Shown here piece after piece: positions 1 through 10,714 of a stretch of 49,730 nt of DNA. The notes under the pieces were generated by a model. The model made no database searches. It was not told the DNA's origin and saw nothing but the letters and a program-made list of their open reading frames with translations. The number at the start of each line of letters is the position of its first letter. The first letter of the stretch is position 1. A program made the translations under genes and the position numbers. The stretch comes from Pelagophyceae sp. CCMP2097 (taxonomy: Eukaryota > Sar > Pelagophyceae): the NCBI GenBank assembly GCA_026770575.1, contig MU657171.1, positions 640,876 to 690,605 on the forward strand, read 5' to 3'.

Positions 1-116
1 CGACGCTCGAGGGCCACACCGGCGTCGTCACGAGCTGTGCGTTCTCGCCCGACGGCAAGCGCATCGTGACGTCGAGCATCGATGAGACGGCGCGGGTCTG
101 GGACGTCGCGCTCTAA
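1..116 (+). CDS. C-terminal end of a WD40-repeat protein (partial)
   Basis: The frame from base 3 reads one complete WD40 blade ending in RVWDVAL and a TAA stop at 114-116. It begins TLEGHTG and has the core [14 protein letters not shown]. The blade is nearly the same as those of the minus-strand WD40 gene at 24052-25203, so the two are paralogues. The rest of the gene lies left of the window. WD40 blades form a beta-propeller used as a protein-binding platform; the partner cannot be told from one blade. Confidence 0.85.
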   Translation, partial: TLEGHTGVVTSCAFSPDGKRIVTSSIDETARVWDVAL

Positions 117-506
117 TGTCATTTTTGCAGTCTCTTGACTCGGGTGGGATCGCGAGTCGACCGTCCGTCTTTCGGGTCTGACTCTCGACTCAAGTCGGAC
201 CAGATACTCGGACGACCGCGCTCCCAGCCGGGGCAGAAGCGTTGGAGAACCGAGCGACTCGGTCCTCCGAGAAGCTTCCATAGATCTGACCCAGACGGTG
301 GCAAGGCTCCGGTCGCCTCTGTAGCGAGCTGCAAGCCGTCAGTCGTATGGGCAAGGCTCCGGTCTAGAGCTTCTCTGGAGCGAGCTGCACGCCTCTCTAG
401 CGGGGTGCACGCCCCCATATCAGGATCGCAAAGAGTGACGAGAGTACGCTGGCACATTGCACCCAATATCGCACGCTGGGCGCTTTCTTACGGGACGCAT
501 CGGGCG
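117..506. other. Intergenic stretch with short direct repeats
   Basis: I see no convincing gene here between the WD40 stop and the phospholipase D stop. A 15-base motif, ggcaaggctccggtc, occurs at about 300-314 and 350-364, and gcgagctgca occurs at 323-332 and 389-398. These look like a small imperfect duplication of about 50-65 bases. Open frames on both strands have no family-like content. Confidence 0.5.
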
Positions 507-3500
507 CTATTGGAACAAAGTGCGGCCGACGATGAGCTGCGTGAACGCGGACGGTTCTAAAGTCTCGCCGCGCAAAAAGTCGAGTGGGAAGAGGCAGAGC
601 GAGCCGCGCAGCGGCTGGAGCGCCTCGACCAGCGCCGCGAGCTCTGCGGCGTGCTCGGGCGTGCCCGGCGCCGCGGTGAGGCGGAGCGAGAGCCGGGAGA
701 GGCCGATGGACGCGCGCCTAGGGCGGCACTCGTTTGGGTGCGACTTTTGGCGTCGCAGCGGCTCGTCCGACGGGCTTTTTGGTTTCCGACCCCGGCGCGG
801 CGGCGCGCGCGTCGTCGAGCGTTTCGATGTCGCTCCATCGTTTGAGGTCAAAGGCGCGCTCGAGGAGGTCCGTGTTTCGCGCGGCGGTGTCCAAAACGAG
901 TTTCCACGTCTTGTCGCAGGCGGCGTCGGAGATATCGGCGTCCCAGCAAAAGAGGTGTTTGCGGTCGCGCGCCCACGCCGCGTTGGCGCGCGCGTTGGGG
1001 CAGTCGGCGTCGAAGACCATGCCCAAATGCTCGCGCCAGAGGCGCTGCCGGAGTTGTGACACGACGGCCGCGTCCTCGATGACGACGGCCACCTCCGTGT
1101 CGCGGTCGCCGAGCATGCTGCGGTCGTTGACGTTAGCCGAACCGATGACGGCGATCTTGTCGTCCGCGATGAGCAGCTTGGAGTGGATGTAGACCATCTC
1201 GCTCGCCAAGCCGCCCGCGGCCGCGGCCGCGCTCGGCTCGCCCACGGGCCCGCCTGGGAACCGCGCGCCGAGGACGTCGTGCGTGCGGAGCGTGACGAAC
1301 GCGACGTAATCATTCAGGTCGACGCCTAATGCGTTTTTACAACGCCACTCCGGCATGTAGCCCAGTGCCACTCCGTTTCCACCGTCCCGGGTCGCCCACG
1401 CGGAGGCGCACCCGGGAACTCGTCGCGGAGCACGCCGAGGAGGGACCTCGGCCCCCGGCAGACGGCGGCGAACTGCTGCTGCATCACGGCGTGGACCTCG
1501 TCCGAGTCGAAGAAGCGGCCGTTTGGGTGCAGCGGCAGCAGGATAAGCGCCTTGAATTCCTCTTTATCGAGAATCGCGCGCCGCAGCCGGTCCACGACCG
1601 CGCGGCCCACGGCGTTGCGGACGCCCGCCGTGAACGCCGCCGTCGCGTCGAGGTACGCGCCGCGCGCCGCGCCCACCGTCGCCGCCACGGCGGAGATGCC
1701 TAGCGGGCCCCACGTTGCCGTCGACCGCGTTGCCGTCGGCGGCGGCGCACCTCGCGATAGCAGGCCCGGCTGCGCGTCCTCCTGCGCTGCCGCCGAGAGC
1801 GACGGTTGCCGCACGAGCAGCGTCGCGCCGGGGCCGCAACCGGGTGGGACCTCTATGGAGATCCAGTGCGCGCCGTGCCTACGTCCCGAAATACGAGGGC
1901 GGCAGTCGCGCCGTCGTCACCCGGGTGCCGCGCACGTCGGCAGCGATCCGGGGAGACCCCGGCGTCTCTGCGGTGCCGCTCCGTCATCACCGTGCTTGCT
2001 GTGGCGGTCCAGGTCTCCATCAAACAGGCGCGGGCTCTTGCGGCACGACAAACGACTCGCCGGCGTGGACGCCCGGCGGCACGACGATGAGCGCGGGCTC
2101 GAGGCGCTGTTCTTCGGCCGCGGGCGGCGGCGCGTCGGGCGCAGCGTCGGCATTGGGCGTCGCGGAGGTCACAAAGAACTGCTGCTCAATGTAGATGAAG
2201 CGCTCGGCGCGCGAGATGACGTCGCACCACGCCGCGTGCGCCGATGCCTCGGCGGCCTCGACGCCGAGCGACCACCGGCCCACGGACCGCACGACTTGCA
2301 CCGTCGCCGCGAGCGGCGCGCCGCGCGGCGTCACGGCCGCAAACAAGGGCGGGCCCGCACAATCCGACTCGTCCGCCGCCGCCGCCTCCTCCGCAAAGCT
2401 GATGCGCTTCGCCGACTTGGCCAAGAGCTCGAAAGCGGGCGGCGGCGCCTCGTTGGCCGCTTCGGCGCGCGTCCCGGGCTCCGCGGCGTCGTCGCGGGGG
2501 TCCTCTCGCGTCGGGCTCGCCTTGGCGGCGTCGCCGGCGTCGTCGTCGAGGGTGCGCGCCTCTGGCCCGAGGCCTCTCCTTGGCGCGTCGGAGTAGGGGA
2601 GGAGGAGCGGCTGCGTTTGCTCTCGCAGCGCGATGCGGTGGTGGTTCCATCGGTCGACAAAGTGGAGCGCGACGTCGAGGGCGGCGCCGCCGTCGACGCC
2701 GACGGCGACGTCGTGCCAGGCCAGCCGCGGCACGGCGTTTCGATCGAGTGCCGCTTCAGAAGCGTGCCAGTTGGGCTGGTAGTATTCCACACCCTTCCAC
2801 ACCACCTCGCCCGAATCGTCGAGGCGGTGCGCCGCGTCGTCGAAACCTAGCGTTTTGCTCCGCGGGCCGCCGACCACGCGCGCCGAAAACGACGACGAAA
2901 CGTCGACAACGACAATAAAACAAAACGCACGGCCTTCGCATAAGTCCATGCCTCCTACAAAGCTGATTCGCTGGTCCACGACGACGAGCTTCTCGTGGTG
3001 CGACCAGTAGAGCTGGCCCGCGGCGAGGTGCCGCGGGTGCCGCATCACGCGCACGCGGCCGCGAGCGCCGTCGCCCAGAGCCAGCAGCTGCGCCGCCGTA
3101 TTCGCAGACTTGTGCTTGGGCTGCAGAGTCTCCGAGAGCTCTCTATACAGGAGCACGTACACGTCCACGCCGGCCTGGAGCCGCTCACCTACGCGGCGTC
3201 TCCGCAACCCCTTCAGCGTCCGAAGCCACGCACGGAGGACGTCGTCGAGGCGGACCTCTGCGTCTGGATAACTGGCGAGCATGAGCGTCGGAAAGATGCG
3301 CCAGTCGGCGATGAAGATTTGCGTCGTGGCGCCGCGGAGCGCCGCGAGGACGGCGCCAAAGTACTCGCGGCCGCCGATGTAGCAGGCCACCTTGCTCGAC
3401 TTTTTGCGCGCGGGCGCAAACGAGCCGTGGCGCGGCGCCGGGCCGTCGCCGGCGTAGCGCGGCCGCGAGGCGTACGTGGCCTCGAGGGCCCGCAGCCAGT

Positions 3501-4275
3501 CTGCGGCGGCGCGTGCGGCGTCGCGACCGCGGAAGCGCAGAACGATGCGTCCGCGAGCCGTGGCCAGGTGCACCTCGCGGGCGTCCTTGGCGGAGCGGAA
3601 GGCAAAGGCGGCGTCGACGACGACGACGTCGCGTGCGCCGCCCTGCGCCGCGTCCGAGTCGGACCGGTCGTAGAAGCCGACGTACGACGACTTGAGCACG
3701 ACCCAGCGCTTCGCCGCGCCCGCGCGCGCGCCGGGGCCGCTCACGTGCGCGTATCCCTCCTTGTGCTTGCCGCCCAGCACGTCGACGAACGACGTTGCGC
3801 CGCACTCGAGCAGCTCGCGGAGCTCGCGGCACGCCGACCAGACTTGGGCGCTCGCTGCCGCGCGGCCGAGGTAGCGCGCGAGCTCGAGGCTCCGCGCGGT
3901 AACGGCGTCGGCGTCCGTCTCGTGGCGCGCCCAGGTCCGCGTCGGCGGCTCGGGCAGGTCGACGCCCGCGTCGCGCGCGGCGCGGCCGACGGCGCCGAAG
4001 ACGGCGGCCGCGTCGGAGAATCGGCACGAGACGCGCCAGGAGTAGTGGCGGAAGCCCGCGTAAAACGTGTAGAGCACAAAGTCGCCGCCTGCGCCGGCGA
4101 GCACGGCCGCGTCGCCGAGGCAGAGTGTGACGACCTCGCCCGCGCCGGCCGCCTCGGTGCTCGCGCGTGATGCACCCCAGGAGACGACGCGCTGGAACAC
4201 CGGCGCTTTCAGCGCGTCCGACGCGTCCGGCGCGTCTGGCGCGCCCGGCACGCCCGGCGCCTCCGGCGCGTCCAT
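507..4275 (-). CDS. Phospholipase D with PX and PH domains
   Basis: The enzyme would hydrolyse phosphatidylcholine to phosphatidic acid at membranes. From the ATG at 4275 the protein has a PX-like region (about residues 45-155), a PH-like region (about 180-270), then the catalytic half. The first HKD motif reads HHEKLVVVDQRISFVGG, the second IHSKLLIADDKIAVIGSAN, and the tail has the PLD-typical FPLDFLRGE. Introns I can place are 2847-2930, 1326-1411 and 718-790. Removing the first, a stop-free 84-base intron, restores GMDLCEGRFDD. Another intron ends near 1850-1880, but its donor near 2030 is unresolved. Between the catalytic halves lie two short motifs of the form VPPGxxxG. The domain order matches the PLD1/PLDzeta class. 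Confidence 0.88.
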
Positions 4276-4598
4276 CCGCGACCAAAGGCCAAAGAGGCCC
4301 AGTTAAGCGCAGCCAGCCAGGGGATCCTCCAAGCGCGGCGTTCAAAGCGCCCCTAGGAGGCGCTGCCCGTCGGAGGGACCGAGGGACGCCTCCTCCGACG
4401 TGCCTCGAAGCCGCCTGGACCCTCGCAGCTCCCGCACTGCCGCTGCGCCGACCTGAGGTCCTGAGGCGTTTTCCAAAAATGATCGCTGAAAGGACGGGGA
4501 GGACTTGAATGAGACATGGAGATTTCTTAAATGGATTTTGGATCATTTCACCAATCGACGCAACTTTGGCTCGAGTCATCTCAGAACACGTGCGTACG
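4276..4598. other. Divergent intergenic region (PLD and FGD-repeat gene)
   Basis: This gap separates two divergently transcribed genes and presumably holds both promoters. I see no clear TATA box or repeat. In-frame codons upstream of 4599 (from 4509) are open, but the signal peptide favours the 4599 start. Confidence 0.4.
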
Positions 4599-5588
4599 AT
4601 GCCGATGCGCGGCGCCCTCTGGCTGGCGTTCGGCGCCGCGTCGGCGTTGGCTTTCACGGCCGGCGCGCGGCCGTCGCGCGCGTTTGCGCGGCTGCGGTCG
4701 ACGGGCGACGGCGACGCCGTTTCGCCCGCCGCCGGCGCGCCGACGGAGATGACGGCGGCCGAGGTGGTGCGGGTGGGCAACCTCGTCGCGGACGACGAGT
4801 ACCTCGGGCTGCAGCTGGAGCTGGCCGAGGTGGTGCGCTTGGCCGTGGGGCAAGAGCTGAAAAAGAATACGCGCGACTTTATCGGTAAGGACGACTACAA
4901 GGTCGGCGACATCAGCAAGGAGCTCGACGCGCGCATCAAGGAGCAGGTGCGCGGCGCATCGACGCGCGTCGTATACGCCAGCCCGCGTCGACGCGCGCAA
5001 TAGGTGGCGCTGCTGCGCGGCAAGGAGGAGTACGAGCTCGGCGACCTCTCGCAGGCGCTGGACAAGATCGCCAAGGACTACGTCATCAGCCTCACGGGCA
5101 AGGACGAGTACGACTTTGGCGACTTTTCCAAGGTCATCGACGACCGCGTCAAGGCCAACGTGGCCGTGTTCTGCGGCAAGGAGACGTACGAGGTCGGCGA
5201 CCTCTCCTCGGAAGTCGACCGGCGCGTCAAGGCGCAGGTGGCCGACTTTACGGGCAGCGAGACGTACCAATTTGGCGACGTTTCCAAGGAGCTCGAGCGC
5301 CGCCGCGCCGCCTGGGTCAAGGACTTTACGGGCTCGGAGGAGTACGAGTTTGGGGACGTGACCAAGAAGGCAGTGGCCTCGTTTACGGGCAAGGAGGAAT
5401 ACGAGTTTGGCGACCTGACGAAGAAGCTCGTCGGCAACCTCTTCGCCCCGCGCCGAAGAGCCGAGCCGCCCGCGCCCGCGCCGCCGACGGCGCGCGGGCC
5501 CACCGCCAAGACGAGCGCCACGGACCACAACGTCGTCCCCAAGCGGCCGCGCCCCGAAGACGCTGCCCCCGAAGACGCTGCCGAGTAA
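4599..5588 (+). CDS. Plastid-directed protein with FGD tandem repeats
   Basis: The model is 4599-4946 joined to 5004-5588 (310 aa). A 57-base intron beginning gtgcgc and ending caatag is removed, which rejoins ARIKEQ to VALLRGKEEY. The start MPMRGALWLAF gives a signal peptide ending ASALA, followed by FTAGARPSRAF. This is the ASAFAP-like bipartite leader of stramenopile plastid proteins. The mature part has seven repeats of about 27 residues with the core G-K-[DE]-x-Y-x-[FVL]-G-D, for example GKEEYEFGDLTKK, separated by helical charged linkers. The tail is proline-rich and low in complexity. No enzymatic motif is visible. The repeat type is known to me only from uncharacterised algal proteins, so function is unknown. 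Confidence 0.82.
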
Positions 5589-5615
5589 ATCCAATCGAAT
5601 GCAGGCACGGCGCCG

Positions 5616-6170
5616 TTACGCGTCGGGCGTCGGGGCGTCGGGGCGCTCCTCTGCGACGGCGACGCCCTTGGACCACTCGAGGACCGAGACGGGCGACCTG
5701 CCCCGCTTCCCGAAGAGCGCGTCGGCCCAGGTGATGGCCCCCGGGGGGGCGGTGTCCGCCGCCTGGATGGCAGCGTAGTGCAGCACCCTGAAATTGCTGC
5801 CGTCGAGTTCGGCGGGCTGCGTCGCGCCGGAGAAACATATGGCGTCGCCCGCGGAAAGCGCCGGCGTGTCCTCCAGGGCGATGGCCATGGCGACGCCGCG
5901 GCACGCGTCGTCGGCGCCGACGAAGCGTACTGCGGCCACACCGAGGAGCCGGCAAGCAAACGGCGCGGCCGCGGCCGCGAGGACGCCGTCCGCGTCGTTT
6001 TCGGAGATGCCCGGCCGGACGCCGCGGACCGGGACGCGGCCCTCGCTGGCGAGCCGCTCCACGTGCAGCTCTGATATCCTGCGCAACGCCGCCGCGCTCG
6101 CGAGCCCGCCGCCGCTGCTCAACGCCCGGGCGGCCGTCAGGATGGCCACCCAGCAGAACGTATTCAACAT
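5616..6170 (-). CDS. Small secreted or plastid-targeted protein, unknown
   Basis: An uninterrupted 184-residue frame starts MLNTFCWVAILTAARALSSGG, which reads as a signal peptide. The rest is alanine-rich with strand-like segments (RLLGVAAVRFVG, DAICFSGATQP). I do not recognise a family. Its stop lies 27 bases from the stop of the convergent FGD-repeat gene. Codon use has the high GC3 of its neighbours, which supports a real gene. Confidence 0.55.
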   Translation of the reverse strand: MLNTFCWVAILTAARALSSGGGLASAAALRRISELHVERLASEGRVPVRGVRPGISENDADGVLAAAAAPFACRLLGVAAVRFVGADDACRGVAMAIALEDTPALSAGDAICFSGATQPAELDGSNFRVLHYAAIQAADTAPPGAITWADALFGKRGRSPVSVLEWSKGVAVAEERPDAPTPDA

Positions 6171-6338
6171 GGTCGGCGGCGGCCCGCTCGCCCCTATAGG
6201 TCCGCGCCCAACGTCGCGCGTGCACGCCCCGTCGCGTCGAAGCCCCGCAGCCGGCCGGCGAACTGCACAGATGTGATAGTAGGGATCCCTAGATCTAGTT
6301 CACTCTGAGGGCTGCCACTGGCAGTGGTTTCTGCAAGA

Positions 6339-7273
6339 ATGGCTCGGCTTTCGGCCCTGCTGTGCGCGGGCGCGGCCTTCGGCGCGGACGGCGCGTGCTG
6401 GCCGGAGGGCCGCGGCAAGGTCAAGCTGCGCAAAGGGGACAAGACCTTTTTGCGCGTCGGGCGGCGTCGAGCCTTTTCCAGAAAAGAGCCGTCTCGGTCC
6501 TATTCGGTCGTAGTGTGACGCCGACGGCGCAGGTGCCTCGTGCTGATGGACGGCCTCCAGGGCGCCGAGGGCCTGCGACGGACGGTGCGCCACGCAGCTC
6601 CGAGGGCGCGCCGCCGACCGCGCGGCGCAGGTCCGCTTTGCGTACGACGCGGACCTGGACAACCTCGCGAAGATCAAGCTGGCCCACGCCTGGACGTCGT
6701 TGGAGCCGGCTGAAGACGTCCTCATGTCCAGAGTCCTGGGCAACGCGACGCAGGTCGGTTTGGCGCTGCAGTCCGAGGGCAAAATCTCGTACCAAAAGCT
6801 CTGGCGCACCCCCCTAGAGGGCACCGCGGTGACGTACCCGTTCCTCGCCGCCGTCATCAAGCTCGACCGCGGTGCGCCTTCAAACGCGGGCCCGAAAGGC
6901 CCCGGCGATGTTGGACGCGGCGCCCTAATCAGGCGAAGTCTCGTCGATCACGTGGGACGACGGCTGCTACGGCTGCGAGGGCGGGACGGAGTGCCGGTCC
7001 AACGCGTACGACTACGACGGCAGCGCGTACCGGCACGCCGGCAAGCAGTGCTACGTCAAGGACTCGCAGTGCTCCCAGTCGGACGGCGCCGGGGTGGCCA
7101 AGCTCTGCGAGCTGCAAATTTTCGTCAGCTGGACGGGCACCGACAAGGACGGCGCCGCGCTGCTCTCGCAGCAGATGCGCTTCTCCAGACTCGAGGAGAC
7201 GTCCGTCGCCTCGTACGTCCAGAGCCTCCAAGACAACACGCGCCAGCTCTCCAACGCGCGGCAGGACACCTGA
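6339..7273 (+). CDS. Secreted cysteine-rich protein, unknown
   Basis: The model joins 6339-6455, 6631-6871 and 6933-7273 (232 aa), and all phases agree. The second intron (gtgcgcc to aatcag) is firm; the first, 175 bases, is less sure. The leader MARLSALLCAGAAFGADGAC is a signal peptide. The last exon has a cluster of cysteines (WDDGCYGCEGGTEC, GKQCYVKDSQC, KLCELQIFVSWTGTDKDG), probably disulfide-bonded. This tail resembles uncharacterised secreted proteins of stramenopiles as I remember them, without a known function. The long non-M frame that continues past 7273 is not used. Confidence 0.68.
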
Positions 7274-7539
7274 GCCGCCGAGCGCGCCGGAATCTAACCC
7301 TGTACTTTTGGAGGACCCTTTTTCGCCAAATTGACAGAATGTGGCGTCCGACGTGGGGTCGGAATGTTGCGCTCGGGGACATGGTGGGCGAGGACAGGCC
7401 GCGGCAAAGGGCCCGGCCTGGCGCCATGGACGAATTTGATAAAAAAGCAGTTTAAAACTTTGAATTTACAATTGTAATTTAGCGAACTCTCTGTCTCGTT
7501 TTTTCCTTGACTGACGCATTGGGATTGTGCTGATTCAAT

Positions 7540-9121
7540 ATGGGTGAGTGGCCCCGCGACGCACGGGCGCGACGGGGGGTCACGCCGCGCGCGTAGGTAA
7601 GGGTGGAGAGGCCGCGCCGTGCGTCGAGGCCATGGCCGGCACGGAGCTGTCCGGGTCGGACTACGCGGCGCAGAAGCTGTCGCCGGAGGATGCGTGGATC
7701 GGCAAGCTCGACTTCGAGGCGTTCAACGAGGAGTGCACGGCACTGGGCAAGGAGCTCGTCGCGGCGCAGGGCCCGGCCGACGTCGCGCACCTCGAGAAGA
7801 TCATCTGGTGGTCTCGGCTGTGCCAGTACAGCGGCGCGCTGACCATGTGCTTTTCCGTGAACATCTTCTCCATCTTCATGCTGTCCCTGGGGACGCTGAC
7901 GCGCTGGACCATCGTGGGCCACCACGTCTGCCACGGCGGCTTCGACAAGTGCGACAAGACGAAGAAGTACAACCGCTTCACGTTCGGCGTCGGCTCGCTC
8001 AAGCGCCGCTGCGTTGACTGGCTCGACTGGATGCTCGTAGAGGCGTGGAACGTCGAGCACAACCAGCTCCACCACTACCACCTCGGAGAGAACTCCGACC
8101 CGGACCTCGTCGAGTGAGTAAAGGCGGCCCGGGGCGTTTTGAACTGTATGGGGTGGCAGACGCCCCGCCGGCATTTTTTATGCGGCGGCGCCAGACGAGG
8201 CCCGTCCGGCATTTTTTACGCGGCGGGCCCCGTGTCGGACGAGGCCCGTCCGGCACTTTATTGCGTCGAGAGGGCGCGGCGTCGGCGCGGCAGCGCGTTT
8301 TTGGGCGTGGCGTCCGCGGCGTCTCTGCTTTGGCTCGATTCCTTCTCGCTCGTAGGCAGAACATGGACTACCTGCGTGGCCTGGACGTGCCCGTGGCGGC
8401 CAAGTACGCGGCCGTCTTTTGGATGATGCTGACGTGGAAGTGGTGGTACTACTCGCCGAACACGTTCAAGCAGCTCAAGGCCAACGAGCGGCGCCGCCAG
8501 GGCCTGCCGCCGCTGGCGGATAACGAGGCGCCGCAAACGTTCGACTTCCTTTGGCTCGTCGGCCTCGGTGCCGACACTTTTTTTTCGGGCCGCGAGTTCA
8601 TCGTGCGCGTCGTCGGGCCGTACTTTTTGCAGCGCTTCGTGCTCATGCCGCTGCCGGCGCTGCTCTTCGGGGCGTCGTACTACAAGACGGCGGTGATCAA
8701 CCTCTTCCTCGCCGAGCTGCTGACGAACGCGCACTCGTTCCTCGTCGTGGCCACGAACCACGCCGGCGACGACCTCTACCGCTTCGAGAAGCACTGCAGG
8801 CCGCGATCCGCCACGTTCTTCGTGCGCCAGATCATCTCGTCGTCCAACTTCTCGCTCGGCGACGACGTCACGGACTTCCTCCATGGCTGGCTCAACTACC
8901 AAGTCGAGCACCACATGTGGCCCGACCTGAGCCCGCTGACGTACCAAAAGGTGCAGCCGCGCGTCGAGGCGATGTGCAAGAAGCACGGCATCCCGTACAT
9001 CAAGCAGTCGGTGTGGTGGCGCCTGAAGAAGCTCACGGACATCATGGTCGGCAAGACGTCGATGCGCAAGTTCCCCACAAACTTTGAGCACAAGGCCGAT
9101 TTGACCGACCTCAACGAGTAG
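7540..9121 (+). CDS. Membrane fatty-acid desaturase
   Basis: The model joins 7540-7543, 7597-8113 and 8356-9121 (428 aa). Exon 1 is only ATGG; a 53-base gtgagt intron follows, giving MGKGGEAAPC. The second intron (8114-8355) rejoins DPDLVE to QNMDYL. Three histidine boxes are present: HHVCHGG, EHNQLHHYHLGE and QVEHHMWPDLS, the di-iron ligands of integral membrane desaturases. Hydrophobic spans lie between boxes 1-2 and 2-3. The protein would insert a double bond into an acyl chain in the ER or plastid envelope. Regioselectivity cannot be read from the sequence, and no cytochrome b5 domain is seen. Confidence 0.9.
8158..8270. repeat. Imperfect direct repeats inside the desaturase intron
   Basis: Three copies of a roughly 30-35 base unit lie in the 242-base intron. 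They share the core gccggcattttttatgcggc, seen as gtccggcattttttacgcgg and gtccggcactttattgcgtc. Spacing is about 35 and 45 bases. The block explains why this intron is longer than others in the window. Confidence 0.6.
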
Positions 9122-9467
9122 GCCGCCTGCAAAGGCGGCCCGGGAGCAGGCGCCGCGGCCGCAGCCGCCGTCGCCCCCCGAGAGTTCCGGCGCGGCCGAC
9201 CCTTCCGCCGGCCGGGGCCCAAAACGCGCGAAATTGAATGAGGCGGGCCTTGGCCGCCGCTGATGTGTCAGATGTGATGCCACAATAGTACACCTAAGCA
9301 AGCAATGTCATATACCACGGGCGCCGGTAGACGGCCGTACTCGCTGCTCGGGACCGTGACACCATGGCACGGGCTGTCATACACCAGTATGGCGACCTGG
9401 CCATACCCTCATATTTTCGGCGAGAGCGCCGTCAACGACGCGAGGAAGCCCAGTCACCCCTCGTCGG
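9122..9467. other. Intergenic stretch, no gene seen
   Basis: The stretch lies between tandem plus-strand genes. It includes a locally AT-richer piece (about 9230-9310) with taagcaagcaa at 9295-9305, a word also found in the repeat at 39661-39686 and its copy at 49045-49070. I see no supported coding sequence. Confidence 0.4.
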
Positions 9468-10445
9468 ATGATGCGGCGCGTCGCGACGGCCCTGTGCGTG
9501 ATGGGCGCGGCGCGCGCGCTCGCCCCGGCGCCTCTGCGTTTGGCGCTGCGGACGGCGGCGGCGAAGCGCGCGGTGGCGACGGTGGGCCTGGCCCTCATGT
9601 TCAACTGCGCGCCCGCCGGCGCGCTCGGGCCGGAAACCATCGAGCTCACGGAGCTCACCTACGCCGACACGGGCAAGCTCGTCGGCGAACCCTGCGCCGG
9701 CCGGCCGCTCAAGCCGTATACCCGCGGCGCCGCCGGGCGTCGTACCCTTCTCGGCGTGACCGCCGCCCGCGCGCAGGCCCGGCGAGAAGGTAGCTGCGGG
9801 GCTGCTGCCCAAGTGCGTCCTCGTCAAGGCCAAGTCGTTCAACCCGAAAAAGACTGCGGTCTCGGACGCGGGCGTCTTTGGCTACGTCAAGACGGCCACG
9901 GGCGACTCGGTTAGCAGCCGCGTCGGCGATGCAGCGTGGCAAACGCGGACCGGCGCATGGAGCGACGACGCGGAGCGATGACGCGGAGCGATGACGGAGT
10001 GCGCGGGCAGCAGAGGCCCGATGCGCGCCGTGGGAGGACAGACGACGGAGCGCCGCCGTGACGCCTTTCTCCAGGTCATCGCGAACAACCCGGACTTTCG
10101 TTCCGACGCGGGCCAGTTCACGATGATCAAGCTCGTGCCGCCGGGCGCCGGCAGGGTCGAGTTCGAGTTTGTTGCCGTACGTCGGCCCGACGCGCCCGTA
10201 GTTGTGGACCCATCCGTCGGTTGGGAACCCTAATCGTTGGTCGGGGACCCGTGACGAGGCTTTGGCCCCACGAGCGCCCGTAGGTCATCCCGGACTCGAA
10301 GGACGCGCTGGGCGAACTCGAGTTCGTCGGCACCAAAGCCGTCTCGTACCCCGGCGGCAAGCGCATGGCCACGTTCACAGAGTGCGAACTCGACTCGCTC
10401 TCCGACGCCTGCGACGCCGAGCAGGAGAAGTTCATCTCCAAGTAA
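9468..10445 (+). CDS. Thylakoid-lumen-targeted protein, unknown
   Basis: The model joins 9468-9715, 9777-9909, 10075-10176 and 10284-10445 (214 aa), with consistent phases. The N-terminus has a signal peptide with ARALAP, a short basic stretch, then a second hydrophobic segment (TVGLALMFNCAPAGALG) ending in an AxA cleavage site. Such a tripartite leader directs proteins across the thylakoid membrane in secondary plastids. The mature part includes PKCVLVKAKSF, SDAGVFGYVKT, SDAGQFTMIKLVPP and ELEFVGTKAVSYPGG, a strand-rich small domain. It does not match PsbO, PsbP or PsbQ as I know them. The gttagc donor at 9910 is the weakest junction. Confidence 0.72.
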
Positions 10446-10714
10446 CGAGGCGCCCAAGACGACGCCGATCTAAATCCATCGTCTGGGTGCGACCCGAGCC
10501 GCGGCCGAGGCAATTCGGTGGCCCGGTCGCGCCGCCGCGAGGTTTCCGGAGCTCTCAATACCCGGGAGACGCTCCAATGTCGACGTCGCGACGCTTTGTT
10601 CGCGGCGGGGTCTCGAACAACGGCGCTCGAGGATTTGAATGCCTCATTCGCACGAGACACACAGCGTGTCGGCGATTTCCCGTGGAGTGCAGAGCGCCGC
10701 GGGCCGTCGCGACC

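Noticed and set aside
2995..4170. A 391-residue plus-strand frame opposite PLD
   Set aside because: It is the antisense shadow of the PX-PH exon.
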